From: Xylanibacillus composti
GTDB lineage: Bacteria > Bacillota > Bacilli > Paenibacillales > K13
Assembly: GCF_018403685.1 (NCBI RefSeq)
Contig: NZ_BOVK01000043.1
Span: 1-64,000 of the forward strand
Direction: 5' to 3'
DNA length: 64,000 nucleotides
A model generated the notes under the pieces. The model was not told where the DNA came from. It did not search any database and saw only the letters and a program-made list of their open reading frames with translations. The position numbers and the translations under genes were made by a program. Numbering within the stretch: position 1 is the stretch's first letter; each line of letters starts with the position of its first letter. Below, piece after piece: positions 14,907 to 23,513 of this stretch.

Positions 14907-15989
14907 ATGCTGCGAGGTGTGACAGGCTTAGGAGCCGCGATTATAGTAGCTGCCGCTACATTCTCCGGGTCCGCCTATGCCGCAGAAACACCGGCAAATA
15001 CTGAAGAACCGACGAACGTACATATGCAGGAATCGCTTCACGAAGAAGGAGCGCCAACTGAACGGGATGCAAGCAGCACGCAGCCGGATCAAGTGGCTGA
15101 AGATACAGCCGAAACTACGCCGGATCCGATAACGATGACTATTCAAGTGGGGAAAGATGCATCGCGGGAGGATGCCGTGTTTATTGAGAATGATCGCGTA
15201 TATGTGTCCTTGCGTTCGCTTGCTGACGAATTTGAGAGTGAGATGGTCTGGGATTCGCCGAAGATTTCGCTCCATACTGCGATTGGCGACAAGATCGTAT
15301 TCACTGTGGATGATCCGACGATGCAAGTCAACGGAAAGACGTATACGATGGATGTCACGCCAATCATTAAGGAAGACCGCATTTATTTGCCGCTGCGTCA
15401 TGCAGCGGAGCTCATGCATGCCTCCATGGATTGGGATGCTGCTGCCAAGACAGCGGTAATCACGCAGGTGCCGTTGTACACGATTCAACAGGGAGACACG
15501 CTTCGTGTGATCGCGGAGAAGCACGGAGTCAAGGCTGGCCTGCTGAAGGAGCGAAATGGCTTGGCTTCAAATGCGCTTATAGCGGGGAACACGTTAAAGA
15601 CCGTCATCCCCCAGGCGATTGCAGAGAAGCTGCCTTCCCCCGATGTGGTGCTGCTGGCAAAGATCATAGAAGTGGAAGCGGGCCATGAATCATACGAGGG
15701 CCAAGTGGCGATCGGAAATGTGATCATGAACCGGGTCGAAAGCAGTTTGTTCCCCAATACGATTGAGGCGGTTATTTATCAGCCGGGACAATTCCCGCCA
15801 GCCGCGAAAGGCATGCTGGAAAATTTGGAGCCGGACGCGGAGGCATTGAAAGCAGCGGAAGCCGCGCTGGATGGAGAGATGGTCGTTCCGGGCGCCCTTT
15901 ACTTCTTCAATCCGAACGTTTCCCGCGGGGGATACTTCGATTCGCTGGAAACGGTCAAGGATATCGGCAATCATCGATTTGCGAAATAG
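14907..15989 (+). CDS. SleB-type cell wall hydrolase with stalk and LysM domains
   Basis: 360 residues, secreted. Signal peptide (residues 1-26, ending AYAA), a Glu/Thr-rich linker, a copper-amine-oxidase-type stalk domain (about 75-190; VYVSLRSLADEF and IYLPLRHAAELMHASMDW), a LysM peptidoglycan-binding domain (about 192-235; YTIQQGDTLRVIAEKHGV), then a hydrolase_2 (SleB) catalytic domain (about 245-360) with IIEVEAGHESYEGQVAIGNVIMNR landmarks; the first Glu is the likely catalytic acid. It probably acts on spore cortex or septal peptidoglycan. GAGGAGGGG precedes the ATG. Confidence 0.9.
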   Translation: MLRGVTGLGAAIIVAAATFSGSAYAAETPANTEEPTNVHMQESLHEEGAPTERDASSTQPDQVAEDTAETTPDPITMTIQVGKDASREDAVFIENDRVYVSLRSLADEFESEMVWDSPKISLHTAIGDKIVFTVDDPTMQVNGKTYTMDVTPIIKEDRIYLPLRHAAELMHASMDWDAAAKTAVITQVPLYTIQQGDTLRVIAEKHGVKAGLLKERNGLASNALIAGNTLKTVIPQAIAEKLPSPDVVLLAKIIEVEAGHESYEGQVAIGNVIMNRVESSLFPNTIEAVIYQPGQFPPAAKGMLENLEPDAEALKAAEAALDGEMVVPGALYFFNPNVSRGGYFDSLETVKDIGNHRFAK

Positions 15990-16014
15990 TCCGCTATAAA
16001 GGCGAACCGATTCA

Positions 16015-16059
16015 AAAAGAAGCTGCCTCCAAAGTCATTCTTTGACTGGGAGGCAGCTT
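16015..16059 (-). terminator. Terminator between SleB and HxlR genes
   Basis: AAGCTGCCTCC (16020-16030) pairs with GGAGGCAGCTT (16049-16059). On the minus strand the stem is followed by CTTTTTG, so it ends the HxlR transcript; its position just past the SleB stop lets it serve both convergent genes. Confidence 0.8.
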
Positions 16060-16096
16060 CATGTTGTGCGCCCGGCATGGGCTCCGGTCAGCGCCT

Positions 16097-16423
16097 TCAG
16101 GTCCAGCGCGCGCCCCACAATTTCATTTCCTTGATCATTTTTTTCAAGTCCATGCCTTTGTCTGTCAGTGTATATTCCACCGTAACCGGTACGGTAGGAA
16201 TCACTTTTCGCGTCAAGATTTCATGCTCTTCCAGGTGCCGGAGCGAGTCCGTGAGCGCTTTCGGGCTAATGTTGGGAATCGATTTGCGCAGCTCGCCGAA
16301 TCGCCGGGTTCCGTTAAACAACTCGCGCAGAATGAGAAACGACCATTTGCCTCCTATGATGGTGAGCGCTTTTTCAATCGAGCATTCTACTTCGACTACT
16401 TCCAACTTGCGTGCGGTTTTCAT
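16097..16423 (-). CDS. HxlR-family transcriptional regulator
   Basis: 108 residues, winged helix. The HxlR pattern is complete: VECSIEKALTIIGGKWSFLILRELFNG, RRFGELRKSIPNISPKALTDSLRHLEE, and the wing VEYTLTDKGMDL. The cysteine in the N-terminal segment (VECSIE) is the one that senses electrophiles or oxidants in many family members. It is divergent from an aldo/keto reductase gene across a 185-base gap, so it probably regulates that reductase, an aldehyde or quinone stress pair. GGAGGAGATG precedes the ATG. Confidence 0.85.
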   Translation of the reverse strand: MKTARKLEVVEVECSIEKALTIIGGKWSFLILRELFNGTRRFGELRKSIPNISPKALTDSLRHLEEHEILTRKVIPTVPVTVEYTLTDKGMDLKKMIKEMKLWGARWT

Positions 16424-16524
16424 CTGAGCATCTCCTCCCCAACCGTTCGGTATAAAAAGGTTACTAGCTATACATCCTTACATAATGTGAAGTCGAGGTA
16501 ATTTTCTTTAGAATATTTCACTTC

Positions 16525-16553
16525 TATTCATTGTATATCACGTTGTTTATAAT
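16525..16553 (+). promoter_or_regulatory. Probable promoter of the HxlR-linked aldo/keto reductase
   Basis: TATAAT (16548-16553) with TATTCA (16525-16530) 17 bases upstream. Transcription would begin near 16560, which excludes translation starts upstream of it and supports the ATG at 16609. Confidence 0.45.
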
Positions 16554-16608
16554 GAACATGAGACAAATTATCAAAAAAAAATTCGGGTATGGAAGGGACG
16601 AGCTTGAG

Positions 16609-17559
16609 ATGCAATACAACAGACTTGGCAGAACTGGCTTGAAGGTCAGCAACATCAGCTTGGGGAGTTGGCTTACATACGCGAACTCCGTTGAGCAGGA
16701 AAAGGCGACAACGATCATAGACAAAGCCTACGAGCTTGGCGTGAATTTTTTCGATACGGCGAACGTGTATGTAACGGGGGAAGCGGAAAAAATCGTTGGC
16801 GCTGCCCTGAATAAATATCCGCGGGAATCATATGTGCTGGCGACAAAGGTGTATTTCCCGATGGGCGAGGGACCGAATGACAAGGGATTGTCCCGCAAGC
16901 ACGTTTTTGAGCAGCTGCATGCGAGCTTGAAGCGCTTGAACCACGATTATGTCGATATTTATTATTGCCACCGCCATGATCCGGAATCGCCGATGGACGA
17001 GACGCTGCGTACGATCGATGATATGCTGCGGCAGGGCAAAATTCTTTATGCAGGGGTAAGCGAATGGACCGCCGCGCAAATTCAGGAAGCGATGCAAATC
17101 GCGGACAAGTACTTGCTGGATCGCATAGTAGTAAACCAGCCTATGTACCACATGTTCCACCGGAATATAGAAAGTGAGATTATTCCGTTGTCTGAACGCA
17201 ACGGCGTAAGCCAAGTCGTATTCTCGCCGTTGGCGCAAGGAGTATTGACCGGGAAATATAAGAAGGGTCAGGCACATCCGGCAGGAAGCCGCGCAACGGA
17301 TCCGAGCTCCAATATGTGGATGGGGCCATACTTGACCGATGAGGTGCTGGGCAAGGTGGAACAGCTGGAAGGCATTGCGAAGGAGCTTGGGTACAGTCTG
17401 TCGCAGCTTGCGCTGGCGTGGGTGCTGCGCATCCCGAATGTGGCTAGCGCTCTGATCGGTGCAAGCCGTCCGGAACAAATTGAAGAAAATGTAAAGGCCG
17501 CAGACATTAAGCTGGATCAGGAAACAATCGATCGCATTGAAGCGATTTTGACTGCTTGA
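16609..17559 (+). CDS. Aldo/keto reductase (voltage-gated K+ channel beta-subunit-like group)
   Basis: 316 residues, a TIM-barrel NADPH-dependent reductase of aldehydes or ketones. Catalytic-type residues are Asp and Tyr in FFDTANVYVTGEAE, Lys in LATKVYFP, His in YYCHRHDP. NADPH-binding landmarks are SPLAQGVLTGKY and SALIGASRPEQIEENVKA. The N-terminus MQYNRLGRTGLKVSNISLG is typical. The frame is open further upstream, but that stretch overlaps the likely promoter, so the start at 16609 is preferred. The divergent HxlR gene suggests induction by reactive carbonyls or quinones. A terminator follows at 17611. Confidence 0.9.
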   Translation: MQYNRLGRTGLKVSNISLGSWLTYANSVEQEKATTIIDKAYELGVNFFDTANVYVTGEAEKIVGAALNKYPRESYVLATKVYFPMGEGPNDKGLSRKHVFEQLHASLKRLNHDYVDIYYCHRHDPESPMDETLRTIDDMLRQGKILYAGVSEWTAAQIQEAMQIADKYLLDRIVVNQPMYHMFHRNIESEIIPLSERNGVSQVVFSPLAQGVLTGKYKKGQAHPAGSRATDPSSNMWMGPYLTDEVLGKVEQLEGIAKELGYSLSQLALAWVLRIPNVASALIGASRPEQIEENVKAADIKLDQETIDRIEAILTA

Positions 17560-17610
17560 GCCGCACAGGGCCTCATAGTGAAGGAAGCGAAACCTTATAC
17601 GGCAGCTTGT

Positions 17611-17646
17611 ACAAAGCCCGCCCGCGCTGATGCGGACGGGCTTTGT
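17611..17646 (+). terminator. Terminator after the aldo/keto reductase
   Basis: ACAAAGCCCGCCCGC (17611-17625) pairs with GCGGACGGGCTTTGT (17632-17646) apart from one mismatch, with loop GCTGAT. The right arm carries only TTTGT, so termination efficiency is moderate. Confidence 0.7.
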
Positions 17647-17784
17647 GCTGCCCGGAAGCAACCGGAGCTATCAGCCTGCCAGAAGGATTCACGGCATGCC
17701 TGCAGAAGTCTCATATCAGGAAAGTTGCGGGGCGGACAATTCTCAAGCGGAGCGGAAATCGATGACGGGCAAGGAGGAAATGGG

Positions 17785-18675
17785 ATGGCAGAAAGCAGCT
17801 TGTACGGGGCCCGCGTTATGGATGCGGAGGTTCAACCCGAAGTAGTGGCGTATTATTTTCGTCAATGGAACGGCTTCTCCATGCCCTTTCATACCCATAG
17901 CGCAGTAGAAATCATGTATGCGGTTGACGGCGTTTGCCGTATCGATACGGAAGGGCAAAGCTTCGAATTAAAGCGGAATGAGTTCATTTTCTTGGATGCG
18001 CATGTGCCGCATCGGCTGACTGTGGATGCAAAAAAGCCGTGCCGGATGCTGAATGTGGAATTTGAGCTGGTCCCGCAGCGGGAAGGTTTTTTGTCGCTGG
18101 GGGCGCTGTCCAGAGAAAACCCGGAATGGGCTGCATTCCAGAAAGCGGCCTGCCCTTTCCATGTGCTTCGCGATTCGAATGAGGTATATCCCGTCCTGAA
18201 GAGCCTGGTGCTTGAGTTGGATCGGCATGGGCCGCACAGCGGGCTTATTCCTCTGCTGCTGGCCCAGCTGCTCATTTGGATAGCCCGGCTGGCACGGGAT
18301 TCGGAGTCTCGGGAGGATCTGCATGGTCAATTGTATGTGAAGAAAGCGTTGAACTACATCCACGATCATTATGAGCAGGACATTCGCGTGCAAGACATCG
18401 CGGACGCCATCGGCCTTCACCCCGGTTACCTGCACCGTATTTTCAAAGGCAACACGGGCGAAACCGTAGTGGGCTATCTGACGCGATACCGGGTGCACCA
18501 GGCCAAGATGATGTTGGCAAGAACGGATATATCCGTAGCTGACATCGCCGAATACGTTGGCATGGGAAGCAGTCAGTATTTCAGCACTGTATTCAAAAAG
18601 CTAACGGGTCAAACCCCTATGGATTATCGGAAATCTGTAGAATCGATTCGGTATATACGTCAAGAGGGAAAGTGA
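17785..18675 (+). CDS. AraC-family regulator with cupin sensor domain
   Basis: 296 residues. The N-terminal cupin-like sugar-sensing domain (about 20-165) shows PFHTHSAVEIMYAVDG and a DAHVPHRL turn. The C-terminal 100 residues carry two helix-turn-helix units (IRVQDIADAIGLHPGYLHRIFK and ISVADIAEYVGMGSSQYFSTVFKK) ending TGQTPMDYRKS. AAGGAGG seven bases before the ATG at 17785 fixes the start; the frame is open upstream but overlaps the terminator. The GH4 glycosidase gene follows 104 bases later on the same strand, so this is its likely activator. Confidence 0.85.
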   Translation: MAESSLYGARVMDAEVQPEVVAYYFRQWNGFSMPFHTHSAVEIMYAVDGVCRIDTEGQSFELKRNEFIFLDAHVPHRLTVDAKKPCRMLNVEFELVPQREGFLSLGALSRENPEWAAFQKAACPFHVLRDSNEVYPVLKSLVLELDRHGPHSGLIPLLLAQLLIWIARLARDSESREDLHGQLYVKKALNYIHDHYEQDIRVQDIADAIGLHPGYLHRIFKGNTGETVVGYLTRYRVHQAKMMLARTDISVADIAEYVGMGSSQYFSTVFKKLTGQTPMDYRKSVESIRYIRQEGK

Positions 18676-18713
18676 GAATTTTAAACAAACCGATGCAGAA
18701 TTGGTCACGATTT

Positions 18714-18727
18714 TGATAACGCTTGCA
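18714..18727 (+). promoter_or_regulatory. Possible cre (CcpA) site before the GH4 gene
   Basis: TGATAACGCTTGCA matches the carbon-catabolite cre consensus TGWAANCGNTNWCA at all but two fixed positions. It lies 53 bases upstream of the GH4 start codon. By-eye match only. Confidence 0.35.
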
Positions 18728-18779
18728 ATCCCCCGGTTGATAAAATGATGCCAGGAGAATGAAAAGGAGGGAGCAAGCG

Positions 18780-20285
18780 ATGTCATTCAAAGTAGCGTTT
18801 GTCGGGGCTGGAAGCATTGGCTTTACGCGGGGATTGCTGCGAGATTTGATGACCGTGCCGGCATTTCACAACATGGAGGTGGCGTTCACCGATATTTCGC
18901 AGCGAAATCTGGATATGGTTACGCAACTGTGCCAGCGCGATCTAAGGGAGAATGGGCTCGGCATTCACATTCAGTCCACCATGGATCGGCGGGAGGCGCT
19001 GAAAGATGCCCGGTATGTGTTCTGCGTCATTCGGGTGGGCGGCCTGGAAGCATTCCAGCTCGACGTGGACATTCCGCTCAAGTATGGGGTCGACCAATGC
19101 GTGGGCGATACGCTGTGTGCGGGCGGCATTATGTACGGTCAGCGGGGAATCCCTGTCATGTTGGATATTTGCAAGGACATTCGGGAGGTCGCAGAACCGG
19201 GTTGCCTGCTGCTCAACTATGCGAATCCGATGGCAATGCTCACCTGGGCGTGCAACCATTATGGCGGCGTGCGAACGATCGGCTTGTGCCATGGCGTGCA
19301 AGGGGGACATCATCAGATAGCCCGGGCGCTCGGATTGCCGAAGGATGAAGTAGATATCGTATGTGCCGGCATCAATCACCAAACCTGGTACATTCAAGTG
19401 AAGCACAATGGGCAGGACATGACCGGACAGCTTCTGGAAGCGTTCGAGCGGCATCCGGAATTCAGCAAGACGGAGAAGGTCAGGATCGATATGCTGAGAA
19501 GGTTCGGTTATTACAGCACCGAGTCGAACGGCCATCTGAGCGAGTATGTGCCCTGGTATCGAAAGAGGCCGCAGGAAATTCAGGAGTGGATTGATTTGGG
19601 CACTTGGATTAACGGAGAGACTGGCGGCTATCTTCGGGTCTGCACGGAAGGACGCAATTGGTTCGAGACGGATTTCCCCAACTGGATGAAGGATCCGGCC
19701 TGGACGTATGAGGCGGAGCACCGCAGCGAGGAGCACGGCTCTTATATTATTGAAGGCCTGGAGACAGGACGCGTATACCGCGGACACTTCAATGTCGTGA
19801 ACAACGGCATCATTTCCAACTTGCCGGATGACTGTATCGTTGAAGCGCCGGGTTACGTGGACCGCAACGGCATTAATATGCCCACAGTTGGCGACCTGCC
19901 GCTCGGATGCGCGGCTGTTTGCAATGCGAGCGTTTCGGTGCAGAGACTTGCGGTTGAAGCGGCCGTGCACGGCGATGACCGGCTGCTTCGGCAGGCGATG
20001 CTGATCGATCCGCTTGTGGGTGCAGTATGCAACCCGAAGGAAGTTTGGCAAATGGCGGACGAAATGCTGGCAGCGCAAGCGGAGTGGCTTCCCCAATATC
20101 GCGATGCGGTGGCGGCCGCCAGGAAGCGGTTGGCTTCAGAAGAACCGGTGCCGGTCCGGGAAGGGTACCAGGGGGCGGCGCGGCTGCAAGTGAAGAGTGT
20201 TGAGGAGATGAGGAAAAATCGCGAGGAAGCGAACAGGAATGCAGCGGAAGCGGACAAGGCGAAGGAGCGTCCGGCGGCGAGATAG
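18780..20285 (+). CDS. Glycoside hydrolase family 4 (alpha-galactosidase-like)
   Basis: 501 residues. GH4 enzymes need NAD and a divalent metal and cleave via redox elimination. Visible marks: the Rossmann start KVAFVGAGSIGFTRGLLRDLM, NYANPMAML, the metal-ligand Cys-His in GLCHGVQGG and the second His in GINHQTWYI. The CHG variant and GxxQTW pattern resemble MelA-type alpha-galactosidases rather than phospho-glucosidases. About 40 C-terminal residues are a charged tail rich in Ala, Glu, Lys and Arg not needed for the fold. The ATG follows AAGGAGGG by eight to nine bases. Probably co-regulated with the AraC gene just upstream. Confidence 0.85.
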   Translation: MSFKVAFVGAGSIGFTRGLLRDLMTVPAFHNMEVAFTDISQRNLDMVTQLCQRDLRENGLGIHIQSTMDRREALKDARYVFCVIRVGGLEAFQLDVDIPLKYGVDQCVGDTLCAGGIMYGQRGIPVMLDICKDIREVAEPGCLLLNYANPMAMLTWACNHYGGVRTIGLCHGVQGGHHQIARALGLPKDEVDIVCAGINHQTWYIQVKHNGQDMTGQLLEAFERHPEFSKTEKVRIDMLRRFGYYSTESNGHLSEYVPWYRKRPQEIQEWIDLGTWINGETGGYLRVCTEGRNWFETDFPNWMKDPAWTYEAEHRSEEHGSYIIEGLETGRVYRGHFNVVNNGIISNLPDDCIVEAPGYVDRNGINMPTVGDLPLGCAAVCNASVSVQRLAVEAAVHGDDRLLRQAMLIDPLVGAVCNPKEVWQMADEMLAAQAEWLPQYRDAVAAARKRLASEEPVPVREGYQGAARLQVKSVEEMRKNREEANRNAAEADKAKERPAAR

Positions 20286-20375
20286 GCTTGGGTGTTCGTC
20301 CAATTGCCATTGTTTTTCTCACTTCAAGGGGGATCGGTTCATAGGATGGACCAAACACTTCGAGGTGGGATGAGC

Positions 20376-21215
20376 ATGAGAGACCGAGGTGAGCTTTGGG
20401 CAGCGGTTGCCGCCCTTGCATGTGTAGCTCTTGTGTTGGCTTTGTTCATGAATGTGCATACAGAAGGGGAGAGCGAGCCTGCGACTGCTTTGCCCGAACC
20501 GATTGAAGGTCCTGACACAAGCGATGCCGATCGCAATCCTGATGAATCGGAAGGACCAAGTCCTTCTTACTATTGGGGGATCGATACAGCCAGCGTCATG
20601 GATGAGTCTTTCTATGCCTGTGTGCAGGAGAACTTCGGAGAACCCGTATACGCAGGCCGGTACTTGGAGACGAAGCAGGGCGTTTCCTACGGGCTGACGC
20701 CTGAGGAAGTTGCGTTCCTGCATAACCAGGGCATCCGCATCATTCCGATCTATAACCATTTCACGGATGCAACCACATATGATGCCGGCGTGACGGAGGC
20801 TCGCGAGGCGATTTCGTATGCAGAACAAATCGGGGTGAAGGAAGGAACGTACATCTTTGCGGATATTGAGCCGAATTATCCCGTGGATCAGCATTTTTTG
20901 CAGGGGTGGTCAGAGACGATTGCCGCTTCGGCCTACCGCCCCGGCATTTATGGTGTGTTCGTAGAGGCTAGCGACAGCGAGGTTCTGGCTTCGTATATGT
21001 CCTTTTCTGAAGCGTATCCCGAGTTGGCCGAGCAGACGGCTGTGTGGACCAGTGATGTGAGTGTAGGGATCACGACGAAGGCGGAAGCGCCAGCGTTCGA
21101 ACCGGAGGCGCGCAACATGCTGGAGGTCTCCATTTGGCAGTACGGCATTGACGCGGAAGCCTGCAATATCGACACAAACTTGATGAAGGCCGAAATGATG
21201 GATTACTTGTGGTAA
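20376..21215 (+). CDS. DUF1906 (glycoside-hydrolase-like) extracellular protein
   Basis: 279 residues. One N-terminal transmembrane or signal segment (about 7-25), an acidic Pro/Ser-rich linker (26-62), then a DUF1906/Rv2525c-like TIM-barrel: YYWGIDTASVMDESFYACV, VYAGRYLETKQGVSYGLTPEE, IYNHFTD, the acidic pair FADIEPNYP, and a late IWQYGID. Members resemble GH25-type lysozyme folds and act outside the cell on wall glycans, though activity is mostly unproven. The start is uncertain: ATGs at 20346, 20370 and 20376 are in frame; GAGGTGG sits seven bases before 20376. Confidence 0.75.
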   Translation: MRDRGELWAAVAALACVALVLALFMNVHTEGESEPATALPEPIEGPDTSDADRNPDESEGPSPSYYWGIDTASVMDESFYACVQENFGEPVYAGRYLETKQGVSYGLTPEEVAFLHNQGIRIIPIYNHFTDATTYDAGVTEAREAISYAEQIGVKEGTYIFADIEPNYPVDQHFLQGWSETIAASAYRPGIYGVFVEASDSEVLASYMSFSEAYPELAEQTAVWTSDVSVGITTKAEAPAFEPEARNMLEVSIWQYGIDAEACNIDTNLMKAEMMDYLW

Positions 21216-21351
21216 GCAAAAAGCGCAGGCGCTAACCGTGCCTAAGCCTATTCCTTCGGGCGTTGCGCATTTTCGTTGCTCAGCGGGCGAAATATCTGTA
21301 TAGTGTAGAGAGGCATGCAGTATGATTACGGAAATATAGGTGAATCGATTC

Positions 21352-22713
21352 ATGCGCAATTGGTTAAAAGCACTCTCTCATAAAATTACGCCTACGCAGT
21401 TTATCGTTTGCAGCTATGCGACCGTAATTGCGATGACAACACTGCTTCTGGTTATGCCGATCAGCGTGAAGCCAGGCGCGGAGCTTTCATGGATTGATGC
21501 ATTGTTTACAGCTGTCAGCGGGGTTAGCGTAACGGGCTTGACGGCAGTGAACACGGCAGAGACATTCAGCGTATTCGGGACGTTCGTGCTCATGATCAGC
21601 TTCCAGTTCGGGGGCATCGGCATCATGGCGCTTGGCACATTCCTGTGGCTTGTACTGGGTCGCAATATCAGCCTCTCTTACCGCAGGCTCATCATGATAG
21701 ACCAAAACCGCCACAATTTGTCGGGCCTTGTGCAGCTTATTCGGCTGCTGCTATTTATGGCGCTCGGCATTGAGCTGGCCGGCGCGCTTATATTCGGCGT
21801 ATATTTCCGTGTGCAAGGGTTCCATGATACCTGGACGGAGTCGTTCTATTACGGCCTCTTCCATGCAGTTTCCTCGTATACGAATGCGGGGTTCGACATC
21901 TACGGCAATTCACTGGCTTCGTTCGCCAATGATTATTTCGTCCAGTTTATTACGATGCTGCTGCTGTTTCTCGGGGCGATTGGCTTTCCGGTGCTGATTG
22001 AATTCCGCGAGTTTCTCATGACTCGGAATCGCCGCTTCCGCTTCTCTCTATTCACGAAGGTAACGACGAGCATGTTCGTGATTATGATCGTTGCGGGCGC
22101 CCTCAGCATCTTTATTCTGGAGCATGATATGTATTTCGCAGACAAGAGCTGGCATGAGAAGCTGTTCTTCTCGCTCTTCAATTCGATCACGACGCGAAGC
22201 GGCGGCTTGTCGACGATGGACGTTAGCGAATTCTATGAACCGACACAGTTTATCCTGTCGATCCTGATGTTTATTGGCGCAAGCCCATCGAGTGTCGGCG
22301 GCGGCATCCGCACGACGACGTTTGCGATTATATTGCTGACACTGTATACCTACGCCAAGGGAAGAAGCGAGGTCCGTGTGTTCCGCAAGTCAGTCAAGGA
22401 CGAAGACGTTCGGAAGAGCTTCGTTGTCTTTACAACAGGCGCGATCTTGGTTGTAGCCGGCATCGTAACCTTAGACTGGGTGGAACAGCAAAAATTTTCA
22501 TTGTTCTCGGTTATTTTTGAAGTGAGCTCTGCTTTTGGCACGTCCGGATTGTCCATGGGGATCACGGGAGATCTGTCGACGGTGGGGAAAGTGATCATTA
22601 TGGCGCTGATGTTCGTGGGTAGGATTGGCATTCTCTCTCTCTTGTTCCTGTTCCGAACAGGCAACCGCAAGGAACATTACCATTATCCGAAAGAAGATAT
22701 TATCATCGGCTAA
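21352..22713 (+). CDS. TrkH/KtrB-family potassium uptake channel subunit
   Basis: 453 residues, eight membrane helices plus four re-entrant pore loops. The four selectivity-filter glycines are visible in VSVTGL, TNAGFD, TRSGGL and FGTSGLS. It works with a cytosolic RCK (KtrA/KtrC) subunit, which is not in this window. The intramembrane loop GASPSSVGGGIRTTTF is typical for KtrB. The ATG at 21352 has AGGTGA eight bases upstream; a GTG 12 bases earlier is poorly supported. Monocistronic, with a terminator at 22781. Confidence 0.9.
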   Translation: MRNWLKALSHKITPTQFIVCSYATVIAMTTLLLVMPISVKPGAELSWIDALFTAVSGVSVTGLTAVNTAETFSVFGTFVLMISFQFGGIGIMALGTFLWLVLGRNISLSYRRLIMIDQNRHNLSGLVQLIRLLLFMALGIELAGALIFGVYFRVQGFHDTWTESFYYGLFHAVSSYTNAGFDIYGNSLASFANDYFVQFITMLLLFLGAIGFPVLIEFREFLMTRNRRFRFSLFTKVTTSMFVIMIVAGALSIFILEHDMYFADKSWHEKLFFSLFNSITTRSGGLSTMDVSEFYEPTQFILSILMFIGASPSSVGGGIRTTTFAIILLTLYTYAKGRSEVRVFRKSVKDEDVRKSFVVFTTGAILVVAGIVTLDWVEQQKFSLFSVIFEVSSAFGTSGLSMGITGDLSTVGKVIIMALMFVGRIGILSLLFLFRTGNRKEHYHYPKEDIIIG

Positions 22714-22780
22714 GCCGTTCCTCTTGACCAGCTCCACTCCTAATTGGAACGGGCAGCCGCTATTACTCCCATGAATCAAT

Positions 22781-22804
22781 AGACGCCGACAGGCGTCTTT
22801 TTTC
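22781..22804 (+). terminator. Terminator of the potassium channel gene
   Basis: AGACGCC (22781-22787), loop GACA, GGCGTCT (22792-22798), then a run of T to 22804. A second, imperfect hairpin (GACGCTTGATT..ATCTTCC with GGAAGATCAGGCGTT) spans about 22850-22892. Confidence 0.85.
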
Positions 22805-22896
22805 GTTTCCCCAAATCCTGACTTCCTAAATAGGGCGAGCAATAGACGCTTGATTCATCTTCCGAGACAACAGGGGGAAGATCAGGCGTTTTATTA

Positions 22897-22936
22897 TTGA
22901 CAATTCCTGCTGGTGTATATATCATTTTGATATATA
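22897..22936 (+). promoter_or_regulatory. Promoter and operator of the PadR gene
   Basis: TTGACA (22897-22902), a 17-base spacer and TATCAT (22920-22925) form a strong promoter. A perfect inverted repeat TATATATCA-N3-TGATATATA (22916-22936) covers the -10 box, the expected place for an autorepressing PadR dimer. Confidence 0.75.
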
Positions 22937-22965
22937 TCTAATTGATGCATAGTGAGGTGGCCGTT

Positions 22966-23490
22966 TTGAAATACCCCCTATTAGGCTTCTTGTCTCTGCA
23001 GCCGATGACAGGCTATGAGTTGAAGAAGATGGTTTCGATCAGTACGGGACAGTTTTATAGCGCCAGTTACGGCAGCATATATCCGACCTTGCGGAAGCTG
23101 GAACAGGAAGGCGCGGTTACTTCGAACGAGGGCAAGGAAGGAAACCGCGTCAAAATTGTTTATGCCATTACGGCGAAGGGAGAGCAAGAACTGGATGCCT
23201 GGTTGGAGCAGTCGGGGGAAGAGGAGTTTGTCCTGCGTTACGAGTATATGACAAAGCTGTTCTTCTCAGGGAGGAGAGCGCCGGCAAATATTATGCGCAT
23301 GATCCAGACCCATGTGGGCGAGTTGGAGGCAGAGAAGCAGAAACTCGTCGAGCTGAGGGATGCCCTGGATGACTCCTGTACAGATGCGTATCAGCGCTAT
23401 CCTTGCGAATTCGGCATCGCGCTGTTTGATTTTCTCCAGGAGTGGAACAGCAGGCTGATGCAGCATATAGAAAGGAATGATGGGAATTGA
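22966..23490 (+). CDS. PadR-family transcriptional regulator
   Basis: 174 residues. N-terminal winged helix (about 1-80): KYPLLGFLSLQPMTGYELKK, YGSIYPTLRKLEQEGAV and the wing VKIVYAITAKGEQEL. C-terminal helices (about 90-174) form the dimer domain. I start at the TTG at 22966, five bases after GAGGTGG; in-frame GTG 22957 is the alternative. Its promoter holds a perfect inverted repeat. The NAD-dependent epimerase gene follows after 23 bases with its own ribosome site, so the two form an operon and the epimerase is the likely regulated function. Confidence 0.85.
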   Translation: MKYPLLGFLSLQPMTGYELKKMVSISTGQFYSASYGSIYPTLRKLEQEGAVTSNEGKEGNRVKIVYAITAKGEQELDAWLEQSGEEEFVLRYEYMTKLFFSGRRAPANIMRMIQTHVGELEAEKQKLVELRDALDDSCTDAYQRYPCEFGIALFDFLQEWNSRLMQHIERNDGN

Positions 23491-23513
23491 GGCTTATGGG
23501 AGGAGGGAACGGG

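Noticed and set aside
16430-16608. Upstream starts for the HxlR-linked aldo/keto reductase
   Set aside because: They lie within or before the likely promoter and have no ribosome site; homologues begin at the MQYNRLGRTGL-type sequence.
21216-21351. Possible c-di-AMP (ydaO-type) riboswitch before the KtrB-like gene
   Set aside because: The gap is only 136 bases and, although GCTAACC and CCTAAG occur, I cannot fold the required helices or find the conserved core by eye.
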